DNA of 64,000 nt from contig CAMAXF010000005.1 of assembly GCA_945862305.1 (NCBI GenBank), forward strand, positions 62,001-126,000, written 5' to 3'. Below are positions 30,827 to 39,308 of the stretch, in pieces. The notes under the pieces are model-generated. The model was not told where the DNA came from. It saw only the letters and a program-made list of their open reading frames with translations, and searched no databases. This stretch comes from Bordetella parapertussis. Lineage in GTDB: Bacteria; Pseudomonadota; Gammaproteobacteria; Burkholderiales; Burkholderiaceae_A. The translations under genes were made by a program, and so were the position numbers. The first letter of the stretch is position 1, and the number at the start of each line of letters is the position of its first letter.

Positions 30827-32536
30827 ATGGACACGCGTCGCACAATTTTATTGATGGTCTTTATTGGGTCTGTATTTCTGCTGTGGGACGCGTGGACACG
30901 CCAATCCATGACACAGAATGCGTCTTTGCCTGCGGGAGCGGTCGCAACGGGCAGCGACGCATCGGCACCCGCGGTAGGAACCGGTGTGGGCGCAGTCGCA
31001 ACCGCGCCAGCCCCGGGTGTGGCCAGTGCAAGCGTCCCAGCAGCAACGCTGCCCACGCCCAGCCTTACGGCACCGCCGCCTGCGGCGGCTGCGCCCGTGT
31101 TGCCAGAAGCCGCCAAGGGTCAGGTCATTGTTCTGCAAAACAGAGACCTGTATCTCGAAGTCAGCACCCTGGGTGGCAATCTTGTCACGGCACGCTTGCT
31201 GGACCAGCAATCCGACAACTACGACGATGGTGTGGTCCGACTGTTCGACGGTCGAACAGAACGCCGTTACGAGGCCCAGTCGGGTTTGGTGGCCGGTGCG
31301 GGCCGAGCAGACACCTATCCCAATCACACGCTGGTGTTCTCGCCCCAGCCACTCAAGTCAGATCAAGACCCCAAGCGCACTGTGGTGCTTGCATCTGAAT
31401 CGGGTGGTCTGAAGCTGCTGAAAACCATTTCCATTGAGCCCACTGGGCATGCAGTGCGAATTTCCCACACGGTGCTCAACACAGGCGCAGACACCCTTGC
31501 GCCCAATTTGTATTTGCAATTCTTACGAAATGGAAACGCGCCCCCGGGTGAGAGCCAGTTCTACATGACCTTCACGGGCCCTGCCATTTACACCGATCAG
31601 GGCAAGTTCCAGAAGATTGACTTCTCAGACATTGAGAAAGGCCGACAGGACTTCGTTCGGCAGGCCAATGATGGCTGGATGGCCATTGTGCAGCACTACT
31701 TTGTGTCAGCCTGGGTCTTGAAGAATGACGCCCCAAGGGAGTTCTACACCCGTAAGGTCGGCGATAACTTGTACACCGCTGGCCTGATTCAGGCCTTTGC
31801 GCCCGTGTCACCCGGGGCTCAACAAACCCACGATGCCATCCTGTATGTGGGCCCTCAGGCACAGCGCACGCTCGAGGCCTTGGCGCCCGGCCTTGATTTG
31901 GTGGTCGATTACGGCTTTCTGACCTTCTTGGCCCAACCGATTTATTGGCTGTTGGAGCAACTCCACAAGCTGGTGGCCAACTGGGGCTGGGCCATTGTGC
32001 TGCTCACCATACTGATCAAGCTGGCGTTTTATCCGCTGTCGGCCGCGAGCTACAAATCGATGGCCAAGATGAAGGCCGTGGCCCCCCGGCTGGTGGCTCT
32101 GCGAGAGCGCTATGGTAGCGACAAGGCCAAATTGAACCAGGCCATGATGGAGCTCTACAAGACGGAGAAGATCAACCCCCTTGGTGGTTGCCTGCCGGTG
32201 GTCATTCAGATTCCGGTCTTCCTGGCGCTCTATTGGGTGTTGTTGGCAAGTGTTGAGATGCGAAACGCGCCATGGGCGCTCTGGATCACCGACCTTTCCA
32301 CGCCAGACCCGTATTACATTCTTCCGATCGTCATGGCCATCACCATGTTCATCCAGACCAAGCTCAACCCAGCACCGCCAGATCCCTTGCAGGCCAAGGT
32401 GATGATGGCCATGCCCATCGTGTTCTCGGTCTTTTTCTTCTTCTTCCCGTCGGGCCTGGTGCTTTACTGGTTGGTGAACAACGTGGTCTCTATTGCACAG
32501 CAGTGGTTGATCATGAAGCGGATGAATGTCGTCTGA
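30827..32536 (+). CDS. yidC: membrane protein insertase YidC
   Basis: Inner-membrane insertase of 569 residues. One N-terminal helix (about 6-22) is followed by a low-complexity Ala/Pro/Val linker (about 35-95), a large periplasmic beta domain, and five C-terminal helices starting near residue 360. The conserved cytoplasmic segment MAKMKAVAPRLVALRERYGSD precedes the hydrophilic groove region. The stop overlaps the mnmE start by 11 bases. Confidence 0.96.
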   Translation: MDTRRTILLMVFIGSVFLLWDAWTRQSMTQNASLPAGAVATGSDASAPAVGTGVGAVATAPAPGVASASVPAATLPTPSLTAPPPAAAAPVLPEAAKGQVIVLQNRDLYLEVSTLGGNLVTARLLDQQSDNYDDGVVRLFDGRTERRYEAQSGLVAGAGRADTYPNHTLVFSPQPLKSDQDPKRTVVLASESGGLKLLKTISIEPTGHAVRISHTVLNTGADTLAPNLYLQFLRNGNAPPGESQFYMTFTGPAIYTDQGKFQKIDFSDIEKGRQDFVRQANDGWMAIVQHYFVSAWVLKNDAPREFYTRKVGDNLYTAGLIQAFAPVSPGAQQTHDAILYVGPQAQRTLEALAPGLDLVVDYGFLTFLAQPIYWLLEQLHKLVANWGWAIVLLTILIKLAFYPLSAASYKSMAKMKAVAPRLVALRERYGSDKAKLNQAMMELYKTEKINPLGGCLPVVIQIPVFLALYWVLLASVEMRNAPWALWITDLSTPDPYYILPIVMAITMFIQTKLNPAPPDPLQAKVMMAMPIVFSVFFFFFPSGLVLYWLVNNVVSIAQQWLIMKRMNVV

Positions 32537-33896
32537 CACCATCGCGGCCATCGCCACGGCGCTAACGCCGGGGGCGGTGGGTGTGGTGCGGGTCTCTGGC
32601 CCGGGTGTTCAGCGGGTGATGTCGGTGGTGTTGTCGGCACCGGTGCCGGCCCGTGAGGTACGGCTGCGACGATTTCGCACGCTGGAGGGCGAGGTGGTCG
32701 ATGAAGGCCTTGCGCTCTACTTCCCCGGCCCAAATTCTTTTACCGGCGAAGATGTTCTAGAGCTGCAGGGCCACGGTGGTCTGGCCGTGTTGGACCGAGT
32801 CCTCACGGCTTGTTTGTCGGCTCAAACGCCAACACATCCCATTCGTCTGGCCGCGCCAGGCGAATTCAGTCAACGTGCCTTTTTGAATGATCGGTTGGAC
32901 TTGCTCCAGGCCGAAGCCATTTCAGACTTGGTTGCTGCCCGGTCACACGCGGCGGCCAAGGCGGCGATGGTGTCCCTGCAAGGTGGATTTAGCCAGGCCG
33001 TGGCGTCCTTGCAGGCTGAACTCACTGACCTTCGCATGCGCGTGGAGGCTTGTCTGGATTTCCCCGAGGAGGACGAGCCTTTTCTAGATCAAGAGGGTGT
33101 TCCGGGGCGACTGACGGCACTGCAGCAACGGGTGGCGCAGGTGCTCGCGACATCTGAGCGCGGTGCGGCCCTACGAGAGGGCTTGCGCGTGGTGTTGGTG
33201 GGGTCACCCAATGTGGGCAAGTCTTCGCTGATGAATGCCCTGGCCGAGCGCGAGCTTGCCATCGTCACGCCCTTTGCCGGCACGACTCGAGACCGCATCG
33301 ACCATGACTTGATGGTCGGTGGCATTCCCATCCATGTCACTGACACGGCGGGCTTGCGTGAGGCGGATGATCCCATTGAGCAGATGGGTGTGGCCCGCAC
33401 GTGGCTGGCCGTGCAAGAGGCCGACCTGCTGCTGTTTGTGGAAGATGCGGCCGGCGTGGTGCCTGCCGACGTCGTGTTGGCGCAGACACTCATGGCAGCC
33501 TGGGAGGCGCAGGGCGGACAGGCCCAGGATGTCTGGCATGTGCACAACAAAGTGGATCTGCTGCCGCAGGCCAGGGTCTCGCCCGAGGGGCATCATCATT
33601 GGGTGTCGGCCACAACCGGTGCAGGGCTGGATGGACTGCGTGCGCAGTTGAGTGCGCGGGCAGGCTGGTTCTCAGAGGGGGAGGCCCCTTGGGGCGCCCG
33701 CAAGCGACATGTGCTTGCACTCGAAGCGGTTCAGGCCGCGCTGGCGCTGGCTGCGGCCCACCTGCGGGAGTCCGAGGCAGAGTTGTTGGCTGAGCAGTTG
33801 CGGCTGGCACAGCAGCAGTTGTCCACCCTCACCGGGGCGCTGCACCCCGATGACCTCCTTGGCGAGATCTTTGGCTCATTCTGCATTGGGAAGTGA
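32526..33896 (+). CDS. mnmE: tRNA modification GTPase MnmE
   Basis: With MnmG it builds the 5-carboxymethylaminomethyl group on U34 of certain tRNAs. The 456 residues show an N-terminal THF-binding domain, a helical domain, and the inserted G domain with G1 GSPNVGKSS, G2 GTTRD and G3 DTAG, ending in the family C-terminus CIGK. Its partner mnmG lies 5.4 kb downstream rather than adjacent. The last 21 bases overlap the convergent asparaginase-like gene. Confidence 0.97.
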   Translation: MSSDTIAAIATALTPGAVGVVRVSGPGVQRVMSVVLSAPVPAREVRLRRFRTLEGEVVDEGLALYFPGPNSFTGEDVLELQGHGGLAVLDRVLTACLSAQTPTHPIRLAAPGEFSQRAFLNDRLDLLQAEAISDLVAARSHAAAKAAMVSLQGGFSQAVASLQAELTDLRMRVEACLDFPEEDEPFLDQEGVPGRLTALQQRVAQVLATSERGAALREGLRVVLVGSPNVGKSSLMNALAERELAIVTPFAGTTRDRIDHDLMVGGIPIHVTDTAGLREADDPIEQMGVARTWLAVQEADLLLFVEDAAGVVPADVVLAQTLMAAWEAQGGQAQDVWHVHNKVDLLPQARVSPEGHHHWVSATTGAGLDGLRAQLSARAGWFSEGEAPWGARKRHVLALEAVQAALALAAAHLRESEAELLAEQLRLAQQQLSTLTGALHPDDLLGEIFGSFCIGK

Positions 33897-34379
33897 GGCT
33901 TCAAAGCGTCCCAAGGTCTTGTTTTTTTGTACCTGGTCTGCTGGAAAGATCTGCCCCGACATGCAGACGTACGTACCTGGCGCCATTGCTTGGGCGGTGG
34001 CCACGGCCATGCCCAAGTTAAAGAGTGCGTCTGATTCTGGCTGGCTGGCGGGTACCATGGCCCCAGTGAAGACCACGATCTGATCTGGGCGCTTGCAGCC
34101 CATCACCGTGTGGGCGGTGTTCACCATGGTGTCGGTGCCGTGGATGATGACCACCTGATTCTCCGGGGCCCGCGCCACTGCATCAGCAATCTGGTCTCGT
34201 TGCAGATCGGTCATGTCCAGGCTGTCGACCAGCATGAGCACGTCGGTGCGCGTGTTGGCTGGAAGACGACACTGCTGCTCCCAGCGGGAGAGGCGGCTCT
34301 CTGTGAACCAGAGCCGACCTTCGTCGGGTCGGTAAACCTTCTCAAAGGTGCCGCCGGTCGAGAGAATCAGGAGAGCCAT
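33876..34379 (-). CDS. single-domain asparaginase-like protein
   Basis: Protein of 167 residues equivalent to the N-terminal catalytic domain of type I/II L-asparaginase. Both catalytic elements are recognisable: the N-terminal STGGTFEK with the nucleophile Thr, and VIIHGTDTMVNTAH with the TDT triad, followed by VVFTGAMVPA. The usual C-terminal domain of about 150 residues, which completes the active site of the neighbouring subunit, is missing. The gene overlaps mnmE by 21 bases at its end and pdxA by 13 at its start, so it appears intact, not a remnant. Activity is uncertain. Confidence 0.75.
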   Translation of the reverse strand: MALLILSTGGTFEKVYRPDEGRLWFTESRLSRWEQQCRLPANTRTDVLMLVDSLDMTDLQRDQIADAVARAPENQVVIIHGTDTMVNTAHTVMGCKRPDQIVVFTGAMVPASQPESDALFNLGMAVATAQAMAPGTYVCMSGQIFPADQVQKNKTLGRFEASLPNAE

Positions 34380-35350
34380 TGTGTGGCGAGTCTAACGGCA
34401 GACCCGAGTGATTTGGCGCTCGCGCAACCCCGACCGGCGATGTCGAAGGCCGTGCCGTGGTCGACACTGGTTCGGATGTACGGCAGGCCAATGGTGATGT
34501 TCACGCCGTCATCCAACCCGTTGAGCTTGATCGGGATGAGGCCTTGGTCGTGGTAGAGACAGACCACCAGGTCGAAGGCCTGGCCGAGGGGGTTCTTTTT
34601 GCAGGCACGCATGAAGACCGTGTCTGCTGGCCAAGGCCCTGAAATTTGGCAACGTGGTGCGAGGGCTTGGGCGGCCTGGATGGCGGGCGCAATGAGGCGG
34701 GCCTCCTCGTCTCCGAAGGCGCCGTCCTCAGAGGCATGGGGGTTGAGGCTCGCCACTGCGATGCGTGGCGCTGCAAGTCCGAGGGTCTGGGTGGCGGCTT
34801 GGGCTGCGATCTGGATGGTTTCTTGGAGGTGTTCCACCGAGAGTGCGTCGATGGCGGTGCGAAGGGGTGTGTGGATCGAATCCAGCACAACGGTGAGCTG
34901 ATCGTTGGCCAGCATCATGCGCACGGCCGGCGGTTGCGCTGGGTTTGCGAGGTGGGCCAGCAACTCGGTGTGGCCTGGCCAAGGATGCCCTGCAAGGTGC
35001 AGGGCCTTTTTTGAAATGGGTGCGGTCACCATTGCCTGGATGTGGCCGGCCATGGCGTCTGAATGGGCCTTCAGGATGGCCCGGTGCGCAGCCTCGCCGC
35101 CGGCCGCATGGTCGACTCCAACAGGATAGGTGCCCTCGCCACCGGTGTGCACCCACTGGGATGGGTCGTGCGGAATCTTCAGCCGCTGGGCCAGTGCCGT
35201 CAGGTGCGTGGCGTCTCCGTAAAGCATCAGTTCAGGGGCATTCGGCGAGCGTGGCTCGGCCAGGATGGTCAGGCAGATCTCTGGGCCAATGCCGGACGGA
35301 TCACCCATGGTGAGCCCTATAGAATGGCGGGCTCGGGGCAGGCTGTTCAT
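34367..35350 (-). CDS. pdxA: 4-hydroxythreonine-4-phosphate dehydrogenase
   Basis: Oxidises and decarboxylates 4-phosphohydroxythreonine in de novo pyridoxal phosphate synthesis. From the ATG at 35350 it has 327 residues, the family length. The N-terminal TMGDPSGIGPEI, the metal His in SDAMAGHIQAMVTAPISKKALH, and the C-terminal LYHDQGLIPIKLNG with its metal ligand are typical. An ATG at 35380 would add ten residues. It is transcribed ahead of the asparaginase-like gene and divergently from the TauE-like gene. Confidence 0.95.
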   Translation of the reverse strand: MNSLPRARHSIGLTMGDPSGIGPEICLTILAEPRSPNAPELMLYGDATHLTALAQRLKIPHDPSQWVHTGGEGTYPVGVDHAAGGEAAHRAILKAHSDAMAGHIQAMVTAPISKKALHLAGHPWPGHTELLAHLANPAQPPAVRMMLANDQLTVVLDSIHTPLRTAIDALSVEHLQETIQIAAQAATQTLGLAAPRIAVASLNPHASEDGAFGDEEARLIAPAIQAAQALAPRCQISGPWPADTVFMRACKKNPLGQAFDLVVCLYHDQGLIPIKLNGLDDGVNITIGLPYIRTSVDHGTAFDIAGRGCASAKSLGSAVRLATQWLS

Positions 35351-35400
35351 GTCGACATGATGACTGATCCCTTCATGCATGTGGGGGTCATTGGGGATCG

Positions 35401-36180
35401 ATGGTGGACGAGAGCCTTGGGCTGTTGGTGTTTCTGGGGTTGGCGGCGTTTTCGGCTGGCTTTGTGGACTCCGTGGTGGGCGGCGGTGGGCTGATTCAAT
35501 TGCCCGCGTTGTTTGGCAGCTACCCGGGTGCGAGCACGGCAAGCCTTCACGGCACCAACAAGTTTTCGTCGATTGCGGGAACGGGCTGGGCCGCCTGGCG
35601 TTACATTCGGGTGGTCCGACTGGATTGGCGTGTGGCTGCGCCGGCCGTGGCCATGGCGGGGCTCTTTGCCTGGTTGGGTGCGAGCGTGGTGAGCCTGCTG
35701 CCAAGGGCCTGGGCACAGCCCCTGGTGCTGGTCTTGTTGGTGTTGGTGGCGGCTTTTACATTGCGTCGCCGTGACATGGGGATGGTGCATGCGCCTCGGT
35801 TGTCAGGCAGGGCGGCCTGGGTTGCGGGTGGGCTCACGGGTGCTGTGATTGGTTTTTACGATGGCTTTTTTGGCCCAGGCACCGGCGCATTCCTGATCTT
35901 CGTGTTTGTGCGGTTTTTTGGGTATGACTTTTTGCACGCGTCGGCCAACAGCAAGTTGGTCAATGCCACCACCAATGTGGCGGCATTGGCCTTTTTTCTT
36001 CCGGCGGGCGCTATTTTGTGGGTCACGGCGGTGGTCATGGCCTGCTGCAATATTTTGGGTTCGACCTTCGGCACCCGAATGGCTGTGACGAAGGGAAGTG
36101 GCTTTGTAAGACAGTTCTTTCTCATCCTCTTGTCGGGGATGATTCTGCGAATGGGTTGGACGACTTGGGAGATGTTTTGA
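35401..36180 (+). CDS. TauE/SafE-family membrane exporter
   Basis: Integral membrane protein of 259 residues with about eight helices in two repeats. The repeat signatures are near the N-terminus ([15 protein letters not shown]) and the middle ([17 protein letters not shown]). TauE/SafE proteins export sulfonates or sulfite in studied cases; many members are unassigned. The stop and the mmsA start share a base (TGATG), so this gene is probably translated together with the two dehydrogenases downstream, which suggests an acid or sulfonate product as cargo. Confidence 0.85.
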   Translation: MVDESLGLLVFLGLAAFSAGFVDSVVGGGGLIQLPALFGSYPGASTASLHGTNKFSSIAGTGWAAWRYIRVVRLDWRVAAPAVAMAGLFAWLGASVVSLLPRAWAQPLVLVLLVLVAAFTLRRRDMGMVHAPRLSGRAAWVAGGLTGAVIGFYDGFFGPGTGAFLIFVFVRFFGYDFLHASANSKLVNATTNVAALAFFLPAGAILWVTAVVMACCNILGSTFGTRMAVTKGSGFVRQFFLILLSGMILRMGWTTWEMF

Positions 36181-37682
36181 TGGGAAGCACGACACAGATT
36201 GTTCATTGGATCAATGGGCAGCGACAGGCGGGCGTGGGCGATGGCTCGCAGCCAGTGTTCAATCCGGCCAAGGGCGCGGCGGCCTCGACCGTGTCCTTGG
36301 CCAGTGCAGAGACCGTGGACTTGGCGGTCAAAGGCGCTGCGAAGGCCTACAAAGAGTGGGCGGCCACTCCTTCGGTAAAGCGCGCCCGCGTGATGTTTAA
36401 ATTCAAGGAGTGGGTTGAAAGCCATCGGGATGACCTTGCCATGGCCATCACGTCTGAGCATGGCAAGACGCTCGACGATGCCAAGGGGGAGATTCAGCGC
36501 GGCCTGGAGGTGGTGGAGTTTGCTTGCGGCATTCCGCAGTTGCTCAAGGGTGAGTACACCGAACAGGTGGGTGGTGGGATCGATGCCTGGAGTGTTCGGC
36601 AGTCGCTGGGCGTTTGCGTGGGCATCAGCCCGTTTAACTTCCCCGTCATGGTGCCCATGTGGATGTTTCCCGTGGCGATTGCCTGTGGAAACACGTTTGT
36701 CATGAAGCCATCCGAGCGAGACCCGTCGGCGTCTCTGCTCATGGCCGAGGGTTTGAAGGCGGCTGGACTGCCTGATGGTGTCTTTCAGGTGGTGCAGGGC
36801 GGTGTCACGGCGGTGGAAGCCCTGCTGGATCACCCCGACGTGGCCGCGGTGAGCTTTGTGGGCTCCACCCCCATTGCCAAGACGGTTCATGCACGCGCCA
36901 CGGGCTACGGAAAGCGTTGTCAGGCCCTCGGCGGCGCGAAGAATCACTTGGTGGTGATGCCCGATGCAGACCTCGACCAGGCCGTGGACGCCCTCATTGG
37001 GGCGGCATACGGCTCCGCGGGTGAGCGCTGCATGGCCATTTCTGTGGCGGTGGCGGTGGGCAGTGTGGCCGACGCCCTCGTGGCGAAGCTTACCGAGAAG
37101 GCCCGTGCCATTCGCGTGCTGCCCGGTGACCTTCCCGGTGCCGAGATGGGCCCCTTGGTCACGCAGGCGCACTTGGAACGGGTCACGGGTTATGTGGATG
37201 CGGGTGTGAGTGAGGGTGCAACCCTGGTGCTCGACGGTCGCGGCCAGAAGCCGGCTGGCCACGAGAAGGGTTTCTTCATTGGCCCAACGCTCTTCGACCA
37301 CGTCAAGCCCAGCATGTCGATCTACCAGGATGAAATTTTTGGGCCCGTGCTCAGTGTGGTTCGTGTGCCTGATTTTGAATCGGCCCTGGCGCTCATTCAC
37401 GGCCATGCCTTTGGCAACGGTGTCTCGTTGTTCACGCGTGACGGCGACACCGCCAGGGAGTTTGGCAGCCGGGTTCAGATTGGCATGGTGGGCATCAACA
37501 TTCCCATTCCGGTGCCCATGGCGTTTCACTCCTTTGGTGGCTGGAAGGATTCCCTGTTTGGCGACCACCACATCCATGGTCCGGAGGGTGTTCGCTTCTA
37601 CACCCGTTACAAGGCGATCACGCAGCGTTGGCCCAAGGGCATTCGGGGTGGGGCAGAGTTCGTCATGCCCACGATGAAGTGA
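36180..37682 (+). CDS. mmsA: CoA-acylating methylmalonate-semialdehyde dehydrogenase
   Basis: Oxidises (methyl)malonate semialdehyde to propionyl- or acetyl-CoA with NAD+ and CoA, in valine, beta-alanine or inositol breakdown. The 500 residues show the ALDH fold with [23 protein letters not shown], and the catalytic Cys284 in SAGERCMA, the MMSDH version of the active site. The start at 36180 shares its A with the TauE-like stop. The next dehydrogenase may begin at a GTG overlapping its own stop. Confidence 0.93.
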   Translation: MGSTTQIVHWINGQRQAGVGDGSQPVFNPAKGAAASTVSLASAETVDLAVKGAAKAYKEWAATPSVKRARVMFKFKEWVESHRDDLAMAITSEHGKTLDDAKGEIQRGLEVVEFACGIPQLLKGEYTEQVGGGIDAWSVRQSLGVCVGISPFNFPVMVPMWMFPVAIACGNTFVMKPSERDPSASLLMAEGLKAAGLPDGVFQVVQGGVTAVEALLDHPDVAAVSFVGSTPIAKTVHARATGYGKRCQALGGAKNHLVVMPDADLDQAVDALIGAAYGSAGERCMAISVAVAVGSVADALVAKLTEKARAIRVLPGDLPGAEMGPLVTQAHLERVTGYVDAGVSEGATLVLDGRGQKPAGHEKGFFIGPTLFDHVKPSMSIYQDEIFGPVLSVVRVPDFESALALIHGHAFGNGVSLFTRDGDTAREFGSRVQIGMVGINIPIPVPMAFHSFGGWKDSLFGDHHIHGPEGVRFYTRYKAITQRWPKGIRGGAEFVMPTMK

Positions 37683-37690
37683 GCACGTCG

Positions 37691-39160
37691 ATGGCCATTG
37701 TCCTCAAAGACCCTTCGCTTTTGTGCGCCGACGGCCTGATTGATGGTGCCTGGCGCGGTGCTGTGTCGAGTCGACGGTTTCCTGTGACCGACCCCGCCTC
37801 GGGTGAGGCGATTGCACAGGTGGCCAACATGGGCGCGCAGGAGGCGCGTGATGCGGTGGATGCTGCCGCGGCAGCCTTGCCGGCCTGGCGGGCACGGTCC
37901 ACCAAAGAACGGGTGGCGGTCCTCAGGGCCTGGCATGGGCTCATTCTTGCCCATGCAGACGATCTCGCCATGCTCATGACCCGGGAGCAGGGCAAGCCCT
38001 TGGCCGAGGCCAAGGGAGAGGTCTTGTATGCCGCGAGCTTCGTGGAGTGGTTTGCCGAGGAGGCACGTCGCGCATACGGGGAAATCATTCCTTCGCCGAG
38101 TGTCGACCGAGAGCTGTTTGTGTTTCGTGAGGCCATTGGCGTGGCGGCCGCCATCACGCCCTGGAACTTCCCCGCAGCCATGATCACCCGCAAGTGTGCC
38201 CCGGCATTGGCGGTGGGCTGCACGGTTGTCGTGAAACCCGCCGAGGCCACGCCGCTCACGGCGCTCGCCTTGGCCGAGCTCGGGCAACGGGCAGGCTTTC
38301 CGGCCGGCATTTTCAATGTGGTGGTGGGTGATGCAGACGCTGCGCCCGCGATTGGGGGGGTGCTCTGTGAGGATCCCCGGGTGCGAAAGCTCTCGTTCAC
38401 CGGGTCAACGGAAGTGGGGCGGCTGCTCTACAAGCAGTGTGCGCCCACGGTGAAGAAGTTGTCGCTCGAGCTCGGCGGCAATGCGCCATTTATTGTCTTT
38501 GATGATGCAGACCTGGATGCCGCCGTGGAAGGCCTCATGGCCGCAAAGTTTCGCAATGCAGGCCAGACCTGCGTCTGCCCCAATCGAATTTATGTGCAGT
38601 CGGGTGCGGTGGCAGCGTTCTCCGAGAAGCTGGTCGCCAGGGTTGCGACGCTTCGTGTGGGGCCCGGGCTGGGGGAGGGCGCTCAGATTGGCCCCTTGAT
38701 CGAGGAGGCCGCCGTTGAGAAGGTGGAGGCCCATTTGGCAGACGCCACTGCGCACGGCGCGCGCGTGCTCTGCGGCGGCACTCGGCATCGCCTTGGTGGC
38801 CTGTTCTTTGAGCCCACGGTGTTGGTGGGTGCCACCGCCCAGATGCGCATCGCGCGCGAGGAAACATTCGGCCCCGTGGCCCCAATCTTCCCGTTCGAAT
38901 CGGAGGCAGAGGTCATCGAGGCCGCGAACGCGACGGAGTTCGGCCTGGCCGCGTATTTCTATGCACGGGATGTCGGCCGCGTGTTTCGTGTGGCGCATGC
39001 GCTGGAAGCCGGGATGGTCTCGGTGAATGCGGGGGCTTTTTCCAACGAGGTGGCGCCCTTTGGCGGCGTCAAGCAGTCTGGTCTCGGCCGTGAGGGCGCT
39101 CGCCATGGCCTGGACGAGTACCTCGAGACGAAGTACGTCACGGTCGCCGGCTTGCGCTGA
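37691..39160 (+). CDS. gabD: aldehyde dehydrogenase, succinate-semialdehyde type
   Basis: NAD(P)-dependent aldehyde dehydrogenase of 489 residues. Landmarks are ITPWNFPAAMITRK, FTGSTEVGR, LELGGNAPFIVF with the base Glu, and catalytic Cys294 in NAGQTCVCP, the double-Cys pattern seen in GabD-type enzymes. The best match is succinate-semialdehyde dehydrogenase, though sulfoacetaldehyde, sulfolactaldehyde and glutarate-semialdehyde dehydrogenases share the same family and cannot be separated by eye. A GTG at 37679 that overlaps the mmsA stop (GTGA) is an alternative start. Confidence 0.85.
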   Translation: MAIVLKDPSLLCADGLIDGAWRGAVSSRRFPVTDPASGEAIAQVANMGAQEARDAVDAAAAALPAWRARSTKERVAVLRAWHGLILAHADDLAMLMTREQGKPLAEAKGEVLYAASFVEWFAEEARRAYGEIIPSPSVDRELFVFREAIGVAAAITPWNFPAAMITRKCAPALAVGCTVVVKPAEATPLTALALAELGQRAGFPAGIFNVVVGDADAAPAIGGVLCEDPRVRKLSFTGSTEVGRLLYKQCAPTVKKLSLELGGNAPFIVFDDADLDAAVEGLMAAKFRNAGQTCVCPNRIYVQSGAVAAFSEKLVARVATLRVGPGLGEGAQIGPLIEEAAVEKVEAHLADATAHGARVLCGGTRHRLGGLFFEPTVLVGATAQMRIAREETFGPVAPIFPFESEAEVIEAANATEFGLAAYFYARDVGRVFRVAHALEAGMVSVNAGAFSNEVAPFGGVKQSGLGREGARHGLDEYLETKYVTVAGLR

Positions 39161-39166
39161 CCGAGT

Positions 39167-39182
39167 TGTTTCACGTGAAACC
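39167..39182. other. parS centromere site 1
   Basis: TGTTTCACGTGAAACC carries the full palindromic core of the bacterial parS consensus TGTTTCACGTGAAACA, with only the last base differing. It lies 6 bases after the aldehyde dehydrogenase stop. Confidence 0.92.
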
Positions 39183-39183
39183 A

Positions 39184-39199
39184 TGTTTCACGTGAAACA
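39184..39199. other. parS centromere site 2
   Basis: TGTTTCACGTGAAACA is an exact match to the consensus ParB-binding palindrome. It is separated from site 1 by one base and is about 10.6 kb from the proposed oriC. Confidence 0.97.
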
Positions 39200-39231
39200 A
39201 ACCCCATCCGCTCTTTTCTGAGCATCGACCC

Positions 39232-39260
39232 TGTCCAAAGGGACGAGGGTCGCCTATAAT
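39232..39260 (+). promoter_or_regulatory. sigma-70-like promoter of mnmG-rsmG-parA-parB
   Basis: A perfect TATAAT at 39255-39260 has TGTCCA 17 bases upstream as a weak -35. Transcription would start near 39267, about 42 bases before the mnmG GTG. The parS pair lies 33 bases upstream, so ParB could affect it. Confidence 0.6.
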
Positions 39261-39308
39261 CGGCCTCCCTTTGACACAAACGCGCCGCCAGGCCAAGCCC
39301 GAAGCAAC

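Noticed and set aside
35856..37577. 573-codon open frame antisense to the TauE-like gene and mmsA
   Set aside because: Length alone is impressive, but it is His/Arg/Gly-rich, crosses two convincing genes and shows no family features.
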